Under the pieces are notes generated by a model. That model was not told the DNA's origin and did no database searches. It saw only the letters and a list, made by a program, of their open reading frames with translations. This document shows, piece by piece, positions 8,916-18,195 of a DNA stretch of 64,000 nt (position 1 is the stretch's first letter; each line of letters starts with the position of its first letter). Made by a program: the position numbers and the translations under genes. Source of the stretch: Alkalihalobacillus trypoxylicola (lineage in GTDB: Bacteria > Bacillota > Bacilli > Bacillales > Bacillaceae_D); contig NZ_LTAO01000023.1 of assembly GCF_001590785.1 (NCBI RefSeq), positions 328,100 through 392,099 of the forward strand, given 5' to 3'.

Positions 8916-8940
8916 AAAGCTGTTTAGACAGCTTTTTTCT
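8916..8940 (+). terminator. Second terminator between nspC and mqo
   Basis: AAAGCTGT (8916-8923) pairs with ACAGCTTT (8928-8935) across a 4-nt loop, then a T run. It backs up the previous hairpin on the plus strand. Confidence 0.65.
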
Positions 8941-8956
8941 CATTATTTCTTTGGAT

Positions 8957-10465
8957 TTAAATATATGCTAGTTTTTGTACTTTTTTTTTGCTTAGTTCAA
9001 GCGTTTGACTAGTATGAGCATGAACCTCTCTTAAAAGCTCCTCATCATTCATTAAAGATTGTCCATATGAAGGAATCATTTCTTTAATCTTTGGTGACCA
9101 CTCATCTATATGCTGAGGGAAACATTTCTCTAATACCTCTAACATTACTTGAACAGCTGTTGAAGCTCCAGGAGAAGCACCTAACAATGCAGCAACTGAA
9201 CCATCGGCTGAGCTTACTACCTCTGTCCCAAATTGTAGAGTACCTTTCCCAGCAGGTGTATCCTTAATAACTTGAACCCGTTGTCCTGCCACTATTATTT
9301 CCCAATCTTCCATTTTGGCATCTGGAATAAATTCGCGTAATTCTTCCATTCTTTTTTCATTAGACAATAATACTTGCTGAATTAAGTACTTTGTGAGCGA
9401 CAGTTCTTTTACACCAGCAGCCAGCATAGTCAAAACGTTTCCTAAGTTTACCGAACGAATTAAATCCATGTTTGAACCCGTTTTTAAAAACTTTGGAGAG
9501 AAGCCTGCAAATGGACCAAATAATAATGATTTCTTATTTTGAATATACCTTGTATCAATATGTGGGACGGACATCGGTGGCGCACCGACCTTTGCTTTTC
9601 CATATACCTTTGCATGATGCTTTTCAACAATTTCCGGATTATTACACACCATAAATAGACCACTAACAGGGAAGCCACCAATTTGCTTAGATTCTGGAAT
9701 TCCGGTTTTTTGTAGCAGATGTATACTTCCGCCACCGCCACCAATAAAGACAAATTTTGCAGTGTGGACATCCGTTTGTCCTGAATTTATATTTTGTACC
9801 TTTACTTGCCATGAACCATCATTAGCTTTTTTCAAATCCTTAACCGCATGTTGATAATGAACTTGAACACCTTCCTCTTCAAGATGATCAAATAGCATTC
9901 TCGTAAGAGCACCAAAATTCACATCTGTACCTGAGTCAATCTTAGTAGCTGCAACAGGTTCATCTAGAGAGCGCCCCTCCATCATAACGGGTATCCACTC
10001 TTTTAATGTTTCAGGATCGCTTGAAAATTCCATACCTTCGAAAAGAGGATTTTGCGATAACGCTTCCAATCGCCTTTTTAAAAAATCAACATTATTTGCC
10101 CCTTTTACAAAGCTCATATGTGGAATCGGCATAATAAAATCCTGAGGATTTCGGATTAAATTATTTTGTACAAGATAAGACCAAAATTGTAACGAAACTT
10201 GAAACTGCTCGTTCACTTTTATAGCTTTTGTAATATCTATTGAACCATCTGGTTTTTCAGATGTATAATTTAACTCACAAAGAGCTGCATGACCCGTTCC
10301 TGCATTATTCCACTCATTTGAACTTTCCTCACCTGGGCTTGATAGCTTCTCAAAAACCTTAATATTCCAATCCGGCGCTAGCTCTTTTAATAAAGACCCT
10401 AGTGTTGCACTCATGACTCCTGCACCAATTAAAATAATATCTGATTGATTTCGATCGTTACTCAT
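8957..10465 (-). CDS. mqo: Malate:quinone oxidoreductase
   Basis: FAD-dependent membrane-associated enzyme of 502 residues that oxidises L-malate to oxaloacetate and passes electrons to the quinone pool. The N-terminal dinucleotide-binding motif is [17 protein letters not shown], followed by [20 protein letters not shown], a hallmark of Mqo. [20 protein letters not shown] and the C-terminal [22 protein letters not shown] are also characteristic. Length matches the family. The start has AAGGAAGG about 8 bp upstream. It is a single-gene unit with terminators at its end and unrelated neighbours. Confidence 0.97.
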   Translation of the reverse strand: MSNDRNQSDIILIGAGVMSATLGSLLKELAPDWNIKVFEKLSSPGEESSNEWNNAGTGHAALCELNYTSEKPDGSIDITKAIKVNEQFQVSLQFWSYLVQNNLIRNPQDFIMPIPHMSFVKGANNVDFLKRRLEALSQNPLFEGMEFSSDPETLKEWIPVMMEGRSLDEPVAATKIDSGTDVNFGALTRMLFDHLEEEGVQVHYQHAVKDLKKANDGSWQVKVQNINSGQTDVHTAKFVFIGGGGGSIHLLQKTGIPESKQIGGFPVSGLFMVCNNPEIVEKHHAKVYGKAKVGAPPMSVPHIDTRYIQNKKSLLFGPFAGFSPKFLKTGSNMDLIRSVNLGNVLTMLAAGVKELSLTKYLIQQVLLSNEKRMEELREFIPDAKMEDWEIIVAGQRVQVIKDTPAGKGTLQFGTEVVSSADGSVAALLGASPGASTAVQVMLEVLEKCFPQHIDEWSPKIKEMIPSYGQSLMNDEELLREVHAHTSQTLELSKKKVQKLAYI

Positions 10466-10699
10466 GCTAACCTTCCTTTTTCCCTAATTTACAAAAAAAA
10501 ATAATAGGTTCATTGTATCATCTATCATGTATGTGTATTCAGAGTTCGTTTAACATGACACCTTTAATCTCTACTATGTCATCATACTCTTATGTGTAAA
10601 GAATATCTACCATTTAATAATTGTATTATCTGATAATTATAAACTATTTAAGAGATATAAAAAAGTGAAAATGTTTCCACAGGATAAGAAACCATAAAA

Positions 10700-10740
10700 A
10701 AAGCACAAAAAACGAGTCCGAAGATGAACTCAGACTCGCT
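10700..10740 (-). terminator. Terminator of the ECF transporter operon
   Basis: CGAGTC at 10713-10718 and GACTCG at 10733-10738 form the stem. On the minus strand the hairpin is followed by a T run (A run at 10705-10712 on the plus strand). The rest of the 330-bp gap to mqo is AT-rich, with no feature seen beyond weak promoter-like sequence near 10520. Confidence 0.65.
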
Positions 10741-10795
10741 TTATAATTTTATTATTCTCCTTTATAAAAAAAGAAATGGCGACAAGCTCTTATTA

Positions 10796-11626
10796 TTAAA
10801 TAAACGGATTATAAAAACGACTACCATCATAAAAAGTAATCAAAATGGTGAGAATAAATAGCAGAATAAATGCTATGATGGTCAGGTAATCACTTTTTTT
10901 AAAGGGGCGTAAGCTATACCAGGTTCTTTTTTTATTTTTTCCAAAACCACGTAGCTCCATCGCATGACTAATCGTGTCTATCTTTTCTAGACTAGATAAA
11001 ATTAAGGGGATGATAATCGTTGCTGCATTCTTAATCCTCTTTGGCCACTTTTCATTACTCGACATATCTAATCCTCGCGCCTGTTGAGATTGCGCTATAT
11101 TTCTAAAATCTCTTTGTACATCCGGAATATAACGGAGCGCTAATGCTACACTATAAGATATTCGGTAGCTTATGCCCATTTTATTCATGGATGCCGCAAA
11201 CTCACTCGGATTGGTAGTCACAATAAATAAGAGAGCCACTGGAATAACGGTTAAATATTTCAAAGTAATGTTCACTTGATAAAAGATTTGCTCCAGTGTC
11301 AAATTGTAGCGTCCAAAAAGTTCAAACAAAACCGTATTACTCTCGTAGATGGCCACTCCCTCTTGGGGGGAGAATAAATAAATCGCAATATTATTTAGTA
11401 AAAGGAATATTAAGATAAAAATTAAGATAAACGACACTTCTTTTACCTTTACTTTAGATAAAATAAATATATAAATTCCTAATACAAACAGAAAAGCTAA
11501 AATTCTAGTATCATACGTAAGCATGGCAGCTGTTGACCATAAAATAAAACATAGAAGCTTTGTGACACCTGTAAGCTGATGAATCGGAGACTTTCTTTCA
11601 ATATAAGATAACATCTCTACAGCCAT
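10796..11626 (-). CDS. ECF transporter T component (EcfT/CbiQ family)
   Basis: Membrane coupling subunit of 276 residues. Several TMs lie between residues 25 and 135, and one or two near the C-terminus. The ARG motifs that touch the ATPases are visible as QQARGLDM and MELRGFGKNKKR. It starts inside the last codons of the upstream ATPase gene (10-bp overlap), so translation is coupled. With the double ATPase and the UPF0397 substrate protein upstream it completes an ECF importer. The methionine-type T-box at the operon head suggests a methionine-related substrate. Confidence 0.9.
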   Translation of the reverse strand: MAVEMLSYIERKSPIHQLTGVTKLLCFILWSTAAMLTYDTRILAFLFVLGIYIFILSKVKVKEVSFILIFILIFLLLNNIAIYLFSPQEGVAIYESNTVLFELFGRYNLTLEQIFYQVNITLKYLTVIPVALLFIVTTNPSEFAASMNKMGISYRISYSVALALRYIPDVQRDFRNIAQSQQARGLDMSSNEKWPKRIKNAATIIIPLILSSLEKIDTISHAMELRGFGKNKKRTWYSLRPFKKSDYLTIIAFILLFILTILITFYDGSRFYNPFI

Positions 11627-13329
11627 TTTTTTCTGACCTCCCTATCATAGGAAATAAAAGAATCGACAAAATGCTGTGGATTTTTTATTTCAGCTCTTTT
11701 AGCCAGTTCAAATAAGGAGGTCTCTTTTAAATTAGCTCTTTGTATTATAGTAGGTTCTGTTAAGATAAAGGATGATGCATGGTCACCTATCTTTTTACCC
11801 TCTTCAATAACGATTGCTCTAGGTGTATATTCTAGCATCAAATGCATATCGTGAGTAATAATTAAAATCGTTTGTCCTTTTTCATTTAATTCTACTAAAA
11901 ACTCCATAATATCTGTATAATGCTTCAAATCCTGGCCAGCAGTGGGCTCGTCTAAAATAAGGATGTCTGGCTCTAAGACCAATATCGACGCTATTGTTAC
12001 TCTTTTTTTCTGACCAAAACTTAAAGCTGAAATGGGCCAATTACGATAAGGATAAAGACCGCAAACTTTCAGCGTTTTTTCTACTCGCTCTTTAATTTCT
12101 GACTCTTCTATTCCTCTGTTTTTTAAACCTAAAGCAATTTCGTCAAAAATCATATTTTTTGAAATCATATGATTTGGATTTTGCATGACCATCCCAATCT
12201 GCAAAGAACGTTTCTTAATAGAATCGTTTGTAATTTCTTGCCCTGACAAAAGAATCCGTCCTTCATTGACCTTTTCGAACCCACAGATTAGTTTCGTTAA
12301 TGTTGATTTGCCTGCCCCATTTCGTCCTACAATACTAATCATTTCCCCCTTATCTACCGAAAAGGAAATGTTATCAATGACCGGCCTACCATTTTTATAA
12401 GTAAAACAGAGATTTTCTACTTCTAAAACGGGCTCTGCTTCCTTCTTCTCCAACTGAAACGTCATCTTTTTATACCAATCATGTAGTTGCTTTTTACATG
12501 ATTGAACATCAAAATCGGTCAGTGAAGCAGGCCGCATATTTTCTGTAATCTGGCAACCAGCATATTTAACCGCTTTTAGGTAAAGTGGCTCTCGTATATT
12601 ACTTTTCTCTAAAATAGAGGTAGTTAGAAGAGTGTCAGGCGAAGCATCTGCTACAATTCGACCATCAGACACCACAATAATGCGATCTACCTCACAATGA
12701 AGAACATCCTCCAAACGGTGTTCAATCATAACAATGGTTGTATTAGTTTCTTTATGAATACGGTCAATGAGCTCTATTGCATGCTTACCCGTTGCTGGAT
12801 CTAAATTCGCTAGTGGTTCATCAAATAGTAATATGTCTACCTGATCAACCATTACTCCACCTAATGAAACCTTTTGTTTTTGACCACCTGAAAGCTCATG
12901 AATGGAAGAACGGAGATGCCCATCCATTTCTACCATTTTTGCGACTTCATGAACGATTTCGATCATTTCCTTTTGTTCAGTCCCATCATTCTCTAAAGCA
13001 AAAGCAATGTCTTCTCCTACTGTTAGCCCTATAAACTGTCCGTCAGGGTCCTGCAAAACAGTTCCTACCATTTTAGATAGAGTAAAAATATCTAATTCCT
13101 TTGCGTCTTTCCCTAATACTTTAAGGCTTCCAGTCACTTCACCTTTGTACGAAAAAGGAACAAGTCCATTTATACACTGACCAATTGTACTTTTTCCAGA
13201 GCCTGACGGACCAACTATTAACACTTTCTCACCCTCATATATAGTGATGTTAATTTCATGGAGAGTCGGCTCTACTTGACTATTATATTTAAAGCTAAAT
13301 TGATTAAATTCAATGACTGGTTTTTTCAT
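11617..13329 (-). CDS. ECF transporter ATPase with two fused ATP-binding domains
   Basis: 570 residues with two complete nucleotide-binding domains, so one protein replaces the usual EcfA/EcfA' pair. NBD1: Walker A GPSGSGKST, signature LSGGQKQK, Walker B ILLFDEPLANLDP. NBD2: Walker A GRNGAGKST, Q-loop VMQNPNHM, modified signature LSFGQKKR, Walker B ILILDEPTAGQD. The fused form is the YkoD/UPF0397-associated type. The start has AGGAG 8 bp upstream. It lies 20 bp after the substrate-binding gene and overlaps the T-component gene. Confidence 0.93.
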   Translation of the reverse strand: MKKPVIEFNQFSFKYNSQVEPTLHEINITIYEGEKVLIVGPSGSGKSTIGQCINGLVPFSYKGEVTGSLKVLGKDAKELDIFTLSKMVGTVLQDPDGQFIGLTVGEDIAFALENDGTEQKEMIEIVHEVAKMVEMDGHLRSSIHELSGGQKQKVSLGGVMVDQVDILLFDEPLANLDPATGKHAIELIDRIHKETNTTIVMIEHRLEDVLHCEVDRIIVVSDGRIVADASPDTLLTTSILEKSNIREPLYLKAVKYAGCQITENMRPASLTDFDVQSCKKQLHDWYKKMTFQLEKKEAEPVLEVENLCFTYKNGRPVIDNISFSVDKGEMISIVGRNGAGKSTLTKLICGFEKVNEGRILLSGQEITNDSIKKRSLQIGMVMQNPNHMISKNMIFDEIALGLKNRGIEESEIKERVEKTLKVCGLYPYRNWPISALSFGQKKRVTIASILVLEPDILILDEPTAGQDLKHYTDIMEFLVELNEKGQTILIITHDMHLMLEYTPRAIVIEEGKKIGDHASSFILTEPTIIQRANLKETSLFELAKRAEIKNPQHFVDSFISYDREVRKKWL

Positions 13330-13349
13330 GATTATCTCCTATTACACTA

Positions 13350-13907
13350 TTACAGTTCCTTTTGAAGACTGTTATCCTGCTTTCGTGTTTTCGCATACGC
13401 TAGCAATAATATCGTTCCAATCACCCCAACCGTAATAATGTTCGATATTCCAGCTACAAAACCTTGGGTAAAGACCTTGTTAGCAGGCTCAGCGTATATG
13501 AGTATATCAAGGGTGGGGGCAATAAGAAACCAACCAATCCCTTGCGCAATGATTTGAACAATATTAAAACGAATGACTTTACTTGTATTAAATATACCAG
13601 ATTCGATACTAAAGAACTTAGCCAATAGTCCAATTAAAAAGCCGACAAACATCGATACAGCGACCCAGCTCCACCAAATAGAACCATAAGTAATCGCATC
13701 ATTAAGGGCATGACCAATAAGGCCGATTAAGGCTCCAGCAATAGGACCAAACACAACCGCCATAAGCGCTAGAAATGCATAGGCCGTTTGGATAGAGGTA
13801 TTCGGCACAGGTGATGGGATTGCAACGAATTTAGCTAAAATGATAAATACAGCTGCTCCAATACCTATAGCGACAATCGTTTTAATAGAAAGTAAATTTT
13901 TAAACAT
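13350..13907 (-). CDS. ECF transporter substrate-binding (S) component, UPF0397 family
   Basis: Hydrophobic protein of 185 residues with about five or six TMs. The N-terminal region [20 protein letters not shown], then [18 protein letters not shown] and [18 protein letters not shown], are conserved UPF0397 motifs. ATG 13907 fits the AAGGAG site (8-bp spacing) better than the in-frame GTG at 13916. S components set substrate specificity. UPF0397 proteins were linked in comparative-genomics work to methionine-regulated loci, and the T-box here agrees. Transport has not been shown from this sequence. Confidence 0.88.
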   Translation of the reverse strand: MFKNLLSIKTIVAIGIGAAVFIILAKFVAIPSPVPNTSIQTAYAFLALMAVVFGPIAGALIGLIGHALNDAITYGSIWWSWVAVSMFVGFLIGLLAKFFSIESGIFNTSKVIRFNIVQIIAQGIGWFLIAPTLDILIYAEPANKVFTQGFVAGISNIITVGVIGTILLLAYAKTRKQDNSLQKEL

Positions 13908-13938
13908 TTTAACCACTCCTTCTTATTTTTTGAGCTTT

Positions 13939-14793
13939 TTAAAATCCAGCTTTCGGAATCTTCCGAATATAAATTCTCCAATTTACACCTGTTTCAATAT
14001 GATACGCTTTAGCAAAAGAACCTTGGTTAAGGGCTACACCTATTTTATCAAGCGAATTAACATAAAGTAATGGCTCTCCCAGATGACTATCTGCAAAAGA
14101 ACGACCATAAGTCATAATATTTCTATATACTTGGCGAGTATTATTTTCAATTAACACCTCAAAGGAATCTCCATATTTAATATCTAATTCTTTAAAAAGC
14201 TCTCTATTTATATTAGTCCATAAATTCCCAAAACGAATATCAAGTATATCAATAGTCCCAATTACCTTATCTTCTTCTAATTTAGCTTCCACTACAGTTA
14301 ATTCGACTATTGATTCAACATCGACTTTAGGACCGACTTCTTCAAATGATATGACTCCTGTTGAAAGCCTTGCCCCAGTAAATGCATAAACATCTCTTCC
14401 ATGAAACGTGTAGGATTCACCAGATTGGGGTAGTCGGTTTACTTTTTCATCTATTAATCTTACCTCGACAATTCCTAGCTGCTTTTTAATTTGCGTCAAA
14501 GTTCCATTATCGGGGGTTACAATATACTGATTTGTTGCTGTCTTCGCTACAACACTTCGTCTTTCAGAGCCAACTCCAGGATCAACCACTGAAACAAAAA
14601 CCGTTCCTTCCGGCCAATAAGACACCGTTTGGTAGAGGCGATACGCTCCATCCCAAATATTGTACTGTGGAATGTCGTGGGTTAAATCAAATATTCTTAT
14701 CGTGGGGTCAACGGACAATGCTACACCATACATCGCACTTACCGCCCCATCACTTATTCCAAAATCAGATTGTAAAACTAAAAATTTGCTCAT
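13939..14793 (-). CDS. SAM hydrolase (S-adenosyl-L-methionine hydroxide adenosyltransferase, DUF62)
   Basis: 284-residue member of the fluorinase/chlorinase superfamily. Non-halogenating members split S-adenosylmethionine with water into adenosine and L-methionine. The N-terminal LQSDFGISDGAVSAMYGV holds the first active-site Asp. The family's Asp-Arg-His set is seen in VVDPGVGSERRSV and TFHGRDVYAF, which marks the hydroxide type. PDNGTLT is also conserved, and the C-terminal part forms the beta-barrel domain. It is the first gene after the T-box leader, with GGAGG 10 bp before ATG. Gene order implies regulated release of methionine from SAM together with ECF import. Confidence 0.93.
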   Translation of the reverse strand: MSKFLVLQSDFGISDGAVSAMYGVALSVDPTIRIFDLTHDIPQYNIWDGAYRLYQTVSYWPEGTVFVSVVDPGVGSERRSVVAKTATNQYIVTPDNGTLTQIKKQLGIVEVRLIDEKVNRLPQSGESYTFHGRDVYAFTGARLSTGVISFEEVGPKVDVESIVELTVVEAKLEEDKVIGTIDILDIRFGNLWTNINRELFKELDIKYGDSFEVLIENNTRQVYRNIMTYGRSFADSHLGEPLLYVNSLDKIGVALNQGSFAKAYHIETGVNWRIYIRKIPKAGF

Positions 14794-14826
14794 TCTTTAT
14801 TCCTCCATTTCATTACCTTTAAATAT

Positions 14827-15152
14827 AAAAAAACACGTCCTTATCCTAAATTAGGATAAGGACGTGTTGTCATCACGTGGTACCACCTTACTTTACTGCT
14901 TGCTCACACAAAACAGCCTCATCAAGTACGAGAGTGACATTATGTCCCCTTTATACTGTGGTCTTGATAACGAGGACCAAAACTCGTCGAAGCCTAATAA
15001 TATTTTACAATACGTTCAGCAAGAAACTCAGAGGCCATTTTTCGGATACTTATTTTTGCTTCTTCTCAGCTACCGAAGCTTTCTGTAAAAAATAGATATA
15101 TCTTACTTTTTCTCTTCATCATTTTTGAAAAATTTGTATAATTCGCAAGTTA
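14827..15152 (-). promoter_or_regulatory. T-box leader with methionine (AUG) specifier
   Basis: Read leftward, the leader starts near 15152. It forms a Stem I with a distal hairpin around 15060-15080, then the specifier loop. The codon ATG (15036-15038) is followed by a purine and CCTCTGAG, the usual register of a T-box specifier. The T-box core AAGGTGGTACCACG is at 14889-14876. Its UGGU bulge would pair with a tRNA ending ACCA (discriminator A). A terminator follows: arms at 14832-14847 and 14853-14868 with a T run. Uncharged tRNA-Met should favour read-through into the SAM hydrolase/ECF operon. Confidence 0.9.
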
Positions 15153-15158
15153 AAAATG

Positions 15159-15187
15159 ATTATATAAGATTTCTTTATGATATACAA
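15159..15187 (-). promoter_or_regulatory. Sigma-A promoter of the T-box operon
   Basis: On the minus strand, TTGTAT (15187-15182) and a perfect TATAAT (15164-15159) are 17 bp apart. The expected start near 15152 gives a leader of about 325 nt. Confidence 0.7.
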
Positions 15188-15227
15188 GAACTTTTTTTCA
15201 CTTTTTTCTATTTGAATCAATTTTATA

Positions 15228-15471
15228 ATGAAAACTGAACGATTAGGTTTTTGATTTTCACTTTAGGTAGATGCTTTCCCAAGGGCTTGTCTTCAGCTAA
15301 CTCTGATTACGCAGAGCTTCGTCAGAGTGGATCTTCAAACGGCGCTGTTCCTTTGGGAGTCACTACCTACCGTTTCAATCAAGAAGTAAATTGCAAACGT
15401 TTAAAACATATTTTATAAGAAACGTTCTGTTTTATTCATTTATAGAGCAATTATGAAATTCACTCATCTAA
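15228..15471 (+). repeat. Dispersed structured repeat, copy A
   Basis: Core 15228-15381 begins AATGAAAAC and ends ACCGTTTCAATCA. Inside are near-terminal arms TAGGTAG/CTACCTA, a CCCAAGGG block and a hairpin ACTCTGA/TCAGAGT. A further 3' block (TATAGAGCAATTATGAAATT) is shared with copies B and D. It is richer in GC than its surroundings. It lies just past the end of the DUF624 gene and has the same orientation as copy B at the other side of the importer operon. Confidence 0.85.
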
Positions 15472-15478
15472 GTTATGA

Positions 15479-16135
15479 TTAGCGATTATTCAAAGAGATT
15501 TCTTGTTTTGATTGCTTTCTATTTTTACTTTCTATTTTCATAAAAACCACGTAAGCAAATCTCATAACTAGTAAACTGAGAATACTCCCTGAGAAGAAGG
15601 GAGCAACAGCCGGAAATACACTAGACAAGTAGATGATCACTACAGAAGTTAGAACGATATAAAAGGACTGTATCGGATACGAGACGCTAATGATAAAGCT
15701 ATATTTAAAAATCTCTAAGCCTTTAATATCAAAGTGGACATAGACAGGAATTAGGAAAGCTACGAATAACAAGTAAAAAATAGCTAATGCTATAGATAGA
15801 TAGAATAATAAACCTCCAACTTGATTATTCATTTCAACAAAGAATATAAGGTTACGGTAAAGGATGTAACCAATCCCTACGATAATCGGCGCCCACAAAT
15901 TGACTTTTAAAAAGGATTGCTTATAGCTTTTCCAAAAGGTACTCCATATAGGAAAATCTTCTTTTCCCTTTATCCAATGCCTCACTATCGTAAACATTGA
16001 AATCGTTGATGGAAAAAAACCCAAAATGACTAGACCTAATAATGAAAAAAAGAGCCATAAAACATTAACATAGGCTAAGCGCATCATCCAAACAGTAAGT
16101 TTATAAAGCTTAGAATCTAATGAGAAGATATTCAT
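15479..16135 (-). CDS. DUF624 (YesL-like) membrane protein
   Basis: 218 residues with about five hydrophobic segments. The N-terminus (LYKLTVWMMRLAYVNVLWLFFSLLGLVILGFFP) and the segment TMFTIVRHWIKG resemble the DUF624/YesL family. Family genes are usually found beside sugar ABC importers for plant cell-wall oligosaccharides, as here. Their function is not established; an accessory role in transport or signalling is assumed. It is the last gene of the importer operon, 60 bp after the MalG-like gene, with GAGGTG before ATG. Confidence 0.85.
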   Translation of the reverse strand: MNIFSLDSKLYKLTVWMMRLAYVNVLWLFFSLLGLVILGFFPSTISMFTIVRHWIKGKEDFPIWSTFWKSYKQSFLKVNLWAPIIVGIGYILYRNLIFFVEMNNQVGGLLFYLSIALAIFYLLFVAFLIPVYVHFDIKGLEIFKYSFIISVSYPIQSFYIVLTSVVIIYLSSVFPAVAPFFSGSILSLLVMRFAYVVFMKIESKNRKQSKQEISLNNR

Positions 16136-16195
16136 TTAGCACACACCTCTGTAGGATTAATTTAATAGAAAACAAAGGAGTCTATTAAGACTCCC

Positions 16196-17026
16196 TTAGT
16201 TTTTGACAGCTCCAGCAATACCCTCTATAAAATAGCGTTGCATAATAATAAAGATGAACATGACAGGAAGCAAAGATATCGTTGCCCCTGCTGCCATTCC
16301 GGCAAAATCCGTTGCATATGTCCCGACAAAGCTTTGCATCCCAACCGCTAACGTTCGGATTTCTGGACGACTAATTGACAATACAAGAGGAATTAAGAAC
16401 GAGCTCCAAGTCCAAATAAACTGCATAATCGCTGTCGTTGCTACAATTGGCATACTTAGAGGAAGCATGACCTTCCAAAATACGGTTAAGAACCCCGCAC
16501 CATCAATTTCTGCAGCCTCTTCAAGCTCTTTCGGTATATTAGCAAAGAAGGAAGCAAACATTAAAATAAAGAGCACATGTGCACCCGATGATTCAGCTAC
16601 AATCATTCCTAATATCGAATCTTGCAACCCCAAAAAGCTAACGATTTTAAAGAGAGGAATAATCGTATAGCCTTTTGGTATGAACATAATCGCTACTACG
16701 ATAATAAGGATTACTTTTCGACCAGGAAAGTCTATTCTACCCAATACATAGCCTGTAAGGGCAGACAGCACTATGACAATAATTACCGTTGCAATCGTGA
16801 AAATCACGGTATTCACAAAGTAACCTGAAAAGTTAGCGGTCTCCCAAGCTCTATAAAAATTCTCCCATTGTGGGACCTCTGGCAATAAAGTCGTTCCGCT
16901 TGTCAGAAACTCTCTATTAGTCTTTAACGAGGAAAAGACCATCCAAATAAATGGGTATATCCATATGATCCCGAAAGCAATTAAAAATATATGGATCATA
17001 AGGCGTGCTGATTTTGTTGTAATCAT
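16196..17026 (-). CDS. Carbohydrate ABC permease, MalG type
   Basis: 276 residues with six TMs. The EAA loop that contacts the ATPase reads EELEEAAEIDGAGFLTVFWKVMLPL (residues about 180-205). N-terminal IYPFIWMVFSSLKTNREF and the C-terminal RYFIEGIAGAVKN are typical of carbohydrate importer permeases of the CUT1 group. ATG overlaps the stop codon of the MalF-like gene (ATGA), so the two are translationally coupled. No ATPase gene is in the operon; such systems in Bacillus borrow a shared MsmX-type ATPase. Confidence 0.93.
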   Translation of the reverse strand: MITTKSARLMIHIFLIAFGIIWIYPFIWMVFSSLKTNREFLTSGTTLLPEVPQWENFYRAWETANFSGYFVNTVIFTIATVIIVIVLSALTGYVLGRIDFPGRKVILIIVVAIMFIPKGYTIIPLFKIVSFLGLQDSILGMIVAESSGAHVLFILMFASFFANIPKELEEAAEIDGAGFLTVFWKVMLPLSMPIVATTAIMQFIWTWSSFLIPLVLSISRPEIRTLAVGMQSFVGTYATDFAGMAAGATISLLPVMFIFIIMQRYFIEGIAGAVKN

Positions 17027-18033
17027 TTGTGAACACCACCCTTTGGTTCAACTTTCATTCTACGCTTCATTAAATTTTTCCCAAATGCAGCAGCTCCAAA
17101 AACGGTACTAATAATAAAAGTAAAAATTCCTAATAAAACCCCTGCCGCAGAGGCGTAGCCCATTCTAGTAGTTCCTCCACCAAATTGACTTGTAAAGGCA
17201 AAATTGTAAATGAATAAATCTAGCGTTTCTGTTGCAAAATTTGGACCTCCATCTGTAAGTGTTTTGACTAAATCAAAGGCATTTACACCACTTACTAATG
17301 AGAGCAGGATAATAACCATCATCATTGGCTTTAATAAAGGCAAGGTAATGTACCATAGCGTCCTCCAGAAACCCGCTCCATCTAACTGGGCGGACTCATA
17401 CAGGTCATGGGGGATCGACTGAAGACCAGCTAACCAATAAACCATATTAATTCCAAGCCCTTTCCAAGCACCAACGACTATCAGAATCATTAAAGCTAAA
17501 GTCCCCTCAGTTAACCAAGTGATAGGTGTTGATATAATATTTAATTGAAGAAGAAGCTGATTCACAAGACCTCTTATCCCAAATAAATTACTCATGATAA
17601 TTCCGACAATTGCTGTTGTCGTTACTACCGGTAAAAAGTATATGACTCGATAAATGCCCCTCCCTTTTAGCTTCGCATCATTTAAAATAATCGCTAATAT
17701 TAAAGCAACCCCTACACCAATCACCGTAGTTCCGACAATATAATAAATAGAAACGACTAAAGAGTTCCAAAACCTTGGTGAATTTAATAATTGGATATAG
17801 TTACCCAGTCCTACAAAATTATTTAATGGGCCGATTCCCGTCCAGTCATAAAAAGAGTATATGTAGCTCATAACAATTGGATATGCAGAAAAAACAAAAA
17901 ATACAATAATTTGTGGAGCAAGGAAAATATACGCCCATATTGCCTTTTTCCTTTTTTGCACATTTAATGTACCCTTTTTACTATCTGCCAAATGCATCGA
18001 ACCGTCCTCTTTATTTAGTTTTGTATTAGACAT
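17023..18033 (-). CDS. Carbohydrate ABC permease, MalF type
   Basis: About 336 residues with six TMs after a charged N-terminal tail of some 25 residues. The EAA loop reads PHDLYESAQLDGAGFWRTLWYITLPLL. YFLPVVTTTAIVGIIMSNLFG and GGPNFATETLDLFIYNFAF are typical of CUT1 importers for oligosaccharides. Start: ATG 18033 gives the better distance to GGGAG; an in-frame ATG at 18042 is only 3 bp from it, so the start is uncertain by three codons. It forms the heteromeric channel with the MalG-like protein and follows the binding-protein gene. Confidence 0.93.
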   Translation of the reverse strand: MSNTKLNKEDGSMHLADSKKGTLNVQKRKKAIWAYIFLAPQIIVFFVFSAYPIVMSYIYSFYDWTGIGPLNNFVGLGNYIQLLNSPRFWNSLVVSIYYIVGTTVIGVGVALILAIILNDAKLKGRGIYRVIYFLPVVTTTAIVGIIMSNLFGIRGLVNQLLLQLNIISTPITWLTEGTLALMILIVVGAWKGLGINMVYWLAGLQSIPHDLYESAQLDGAGFWRTLWYITLPLLKPMMMVIILLSLVSGVNAFDLVKTLTDGGPNFATETLDLFIYNFAFTSQFGGGTTRMGYASAAGVLLGIFTFIISTVFGAAAFGKNLMKRRMKVEPKGGVHK

Positions 18034-18139
18034 GTTACACATCCACTCCCTCTATTCAAAAGTGTCCATATAAAAGTCATTTCACTAAGCACATGAATCA
18101 TTACTCTAATTGTGAAAATGAAGACTATCTGTAAATAAA

Positions 18140-18170
18140 TCACTATAGCCAAAGCTACTGACTATAGTGA
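18140..18170 (-). promoter_or_regulatory. Stem-loop between binding-protein and permease genes
   Basis: TCACTATAG (18140-18148) and CTATAGTGA (18162-18170) form a perfect 9-bp stem with a 13-nt loop in the 150-bp gap. No strong T run follows. Such intercistronic hairpins often protect the upstream binding-protein message or reduce permease expression. Confidence 0.5.
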
Positions 18171-18195
18171 CGTTATAATTATCGTGAAATGAAAT

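Noticed and set aside
8957-10465. Antisense frames within mqo (for example 9484-9771)
   Set aside because: Mqo is complete with all motifs; the other frames show no ribosome sites and unnatural composition.
14827-15152. S-box (SAM) riboswitch before the SAM hydrolase
   Set aside because: The expected S-box core was not found, while T-box core, specifier and terminator are all present.
15228-15471. Repeat A (and B-D) as an insertion sequence
   Set aside because: No open frame for a transposase in any copy; the length of about 150-250 bp fits only a non-autonomous or RNA element, and no target duplication was evident.
16254-16670. Plus-strand open frame of 138 codons opposite the MalG-like gene
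   Set aside because: It is antisense to a well-supported permease, has no ribosome site and its sequence looks like the complement of hydrophobic codons.
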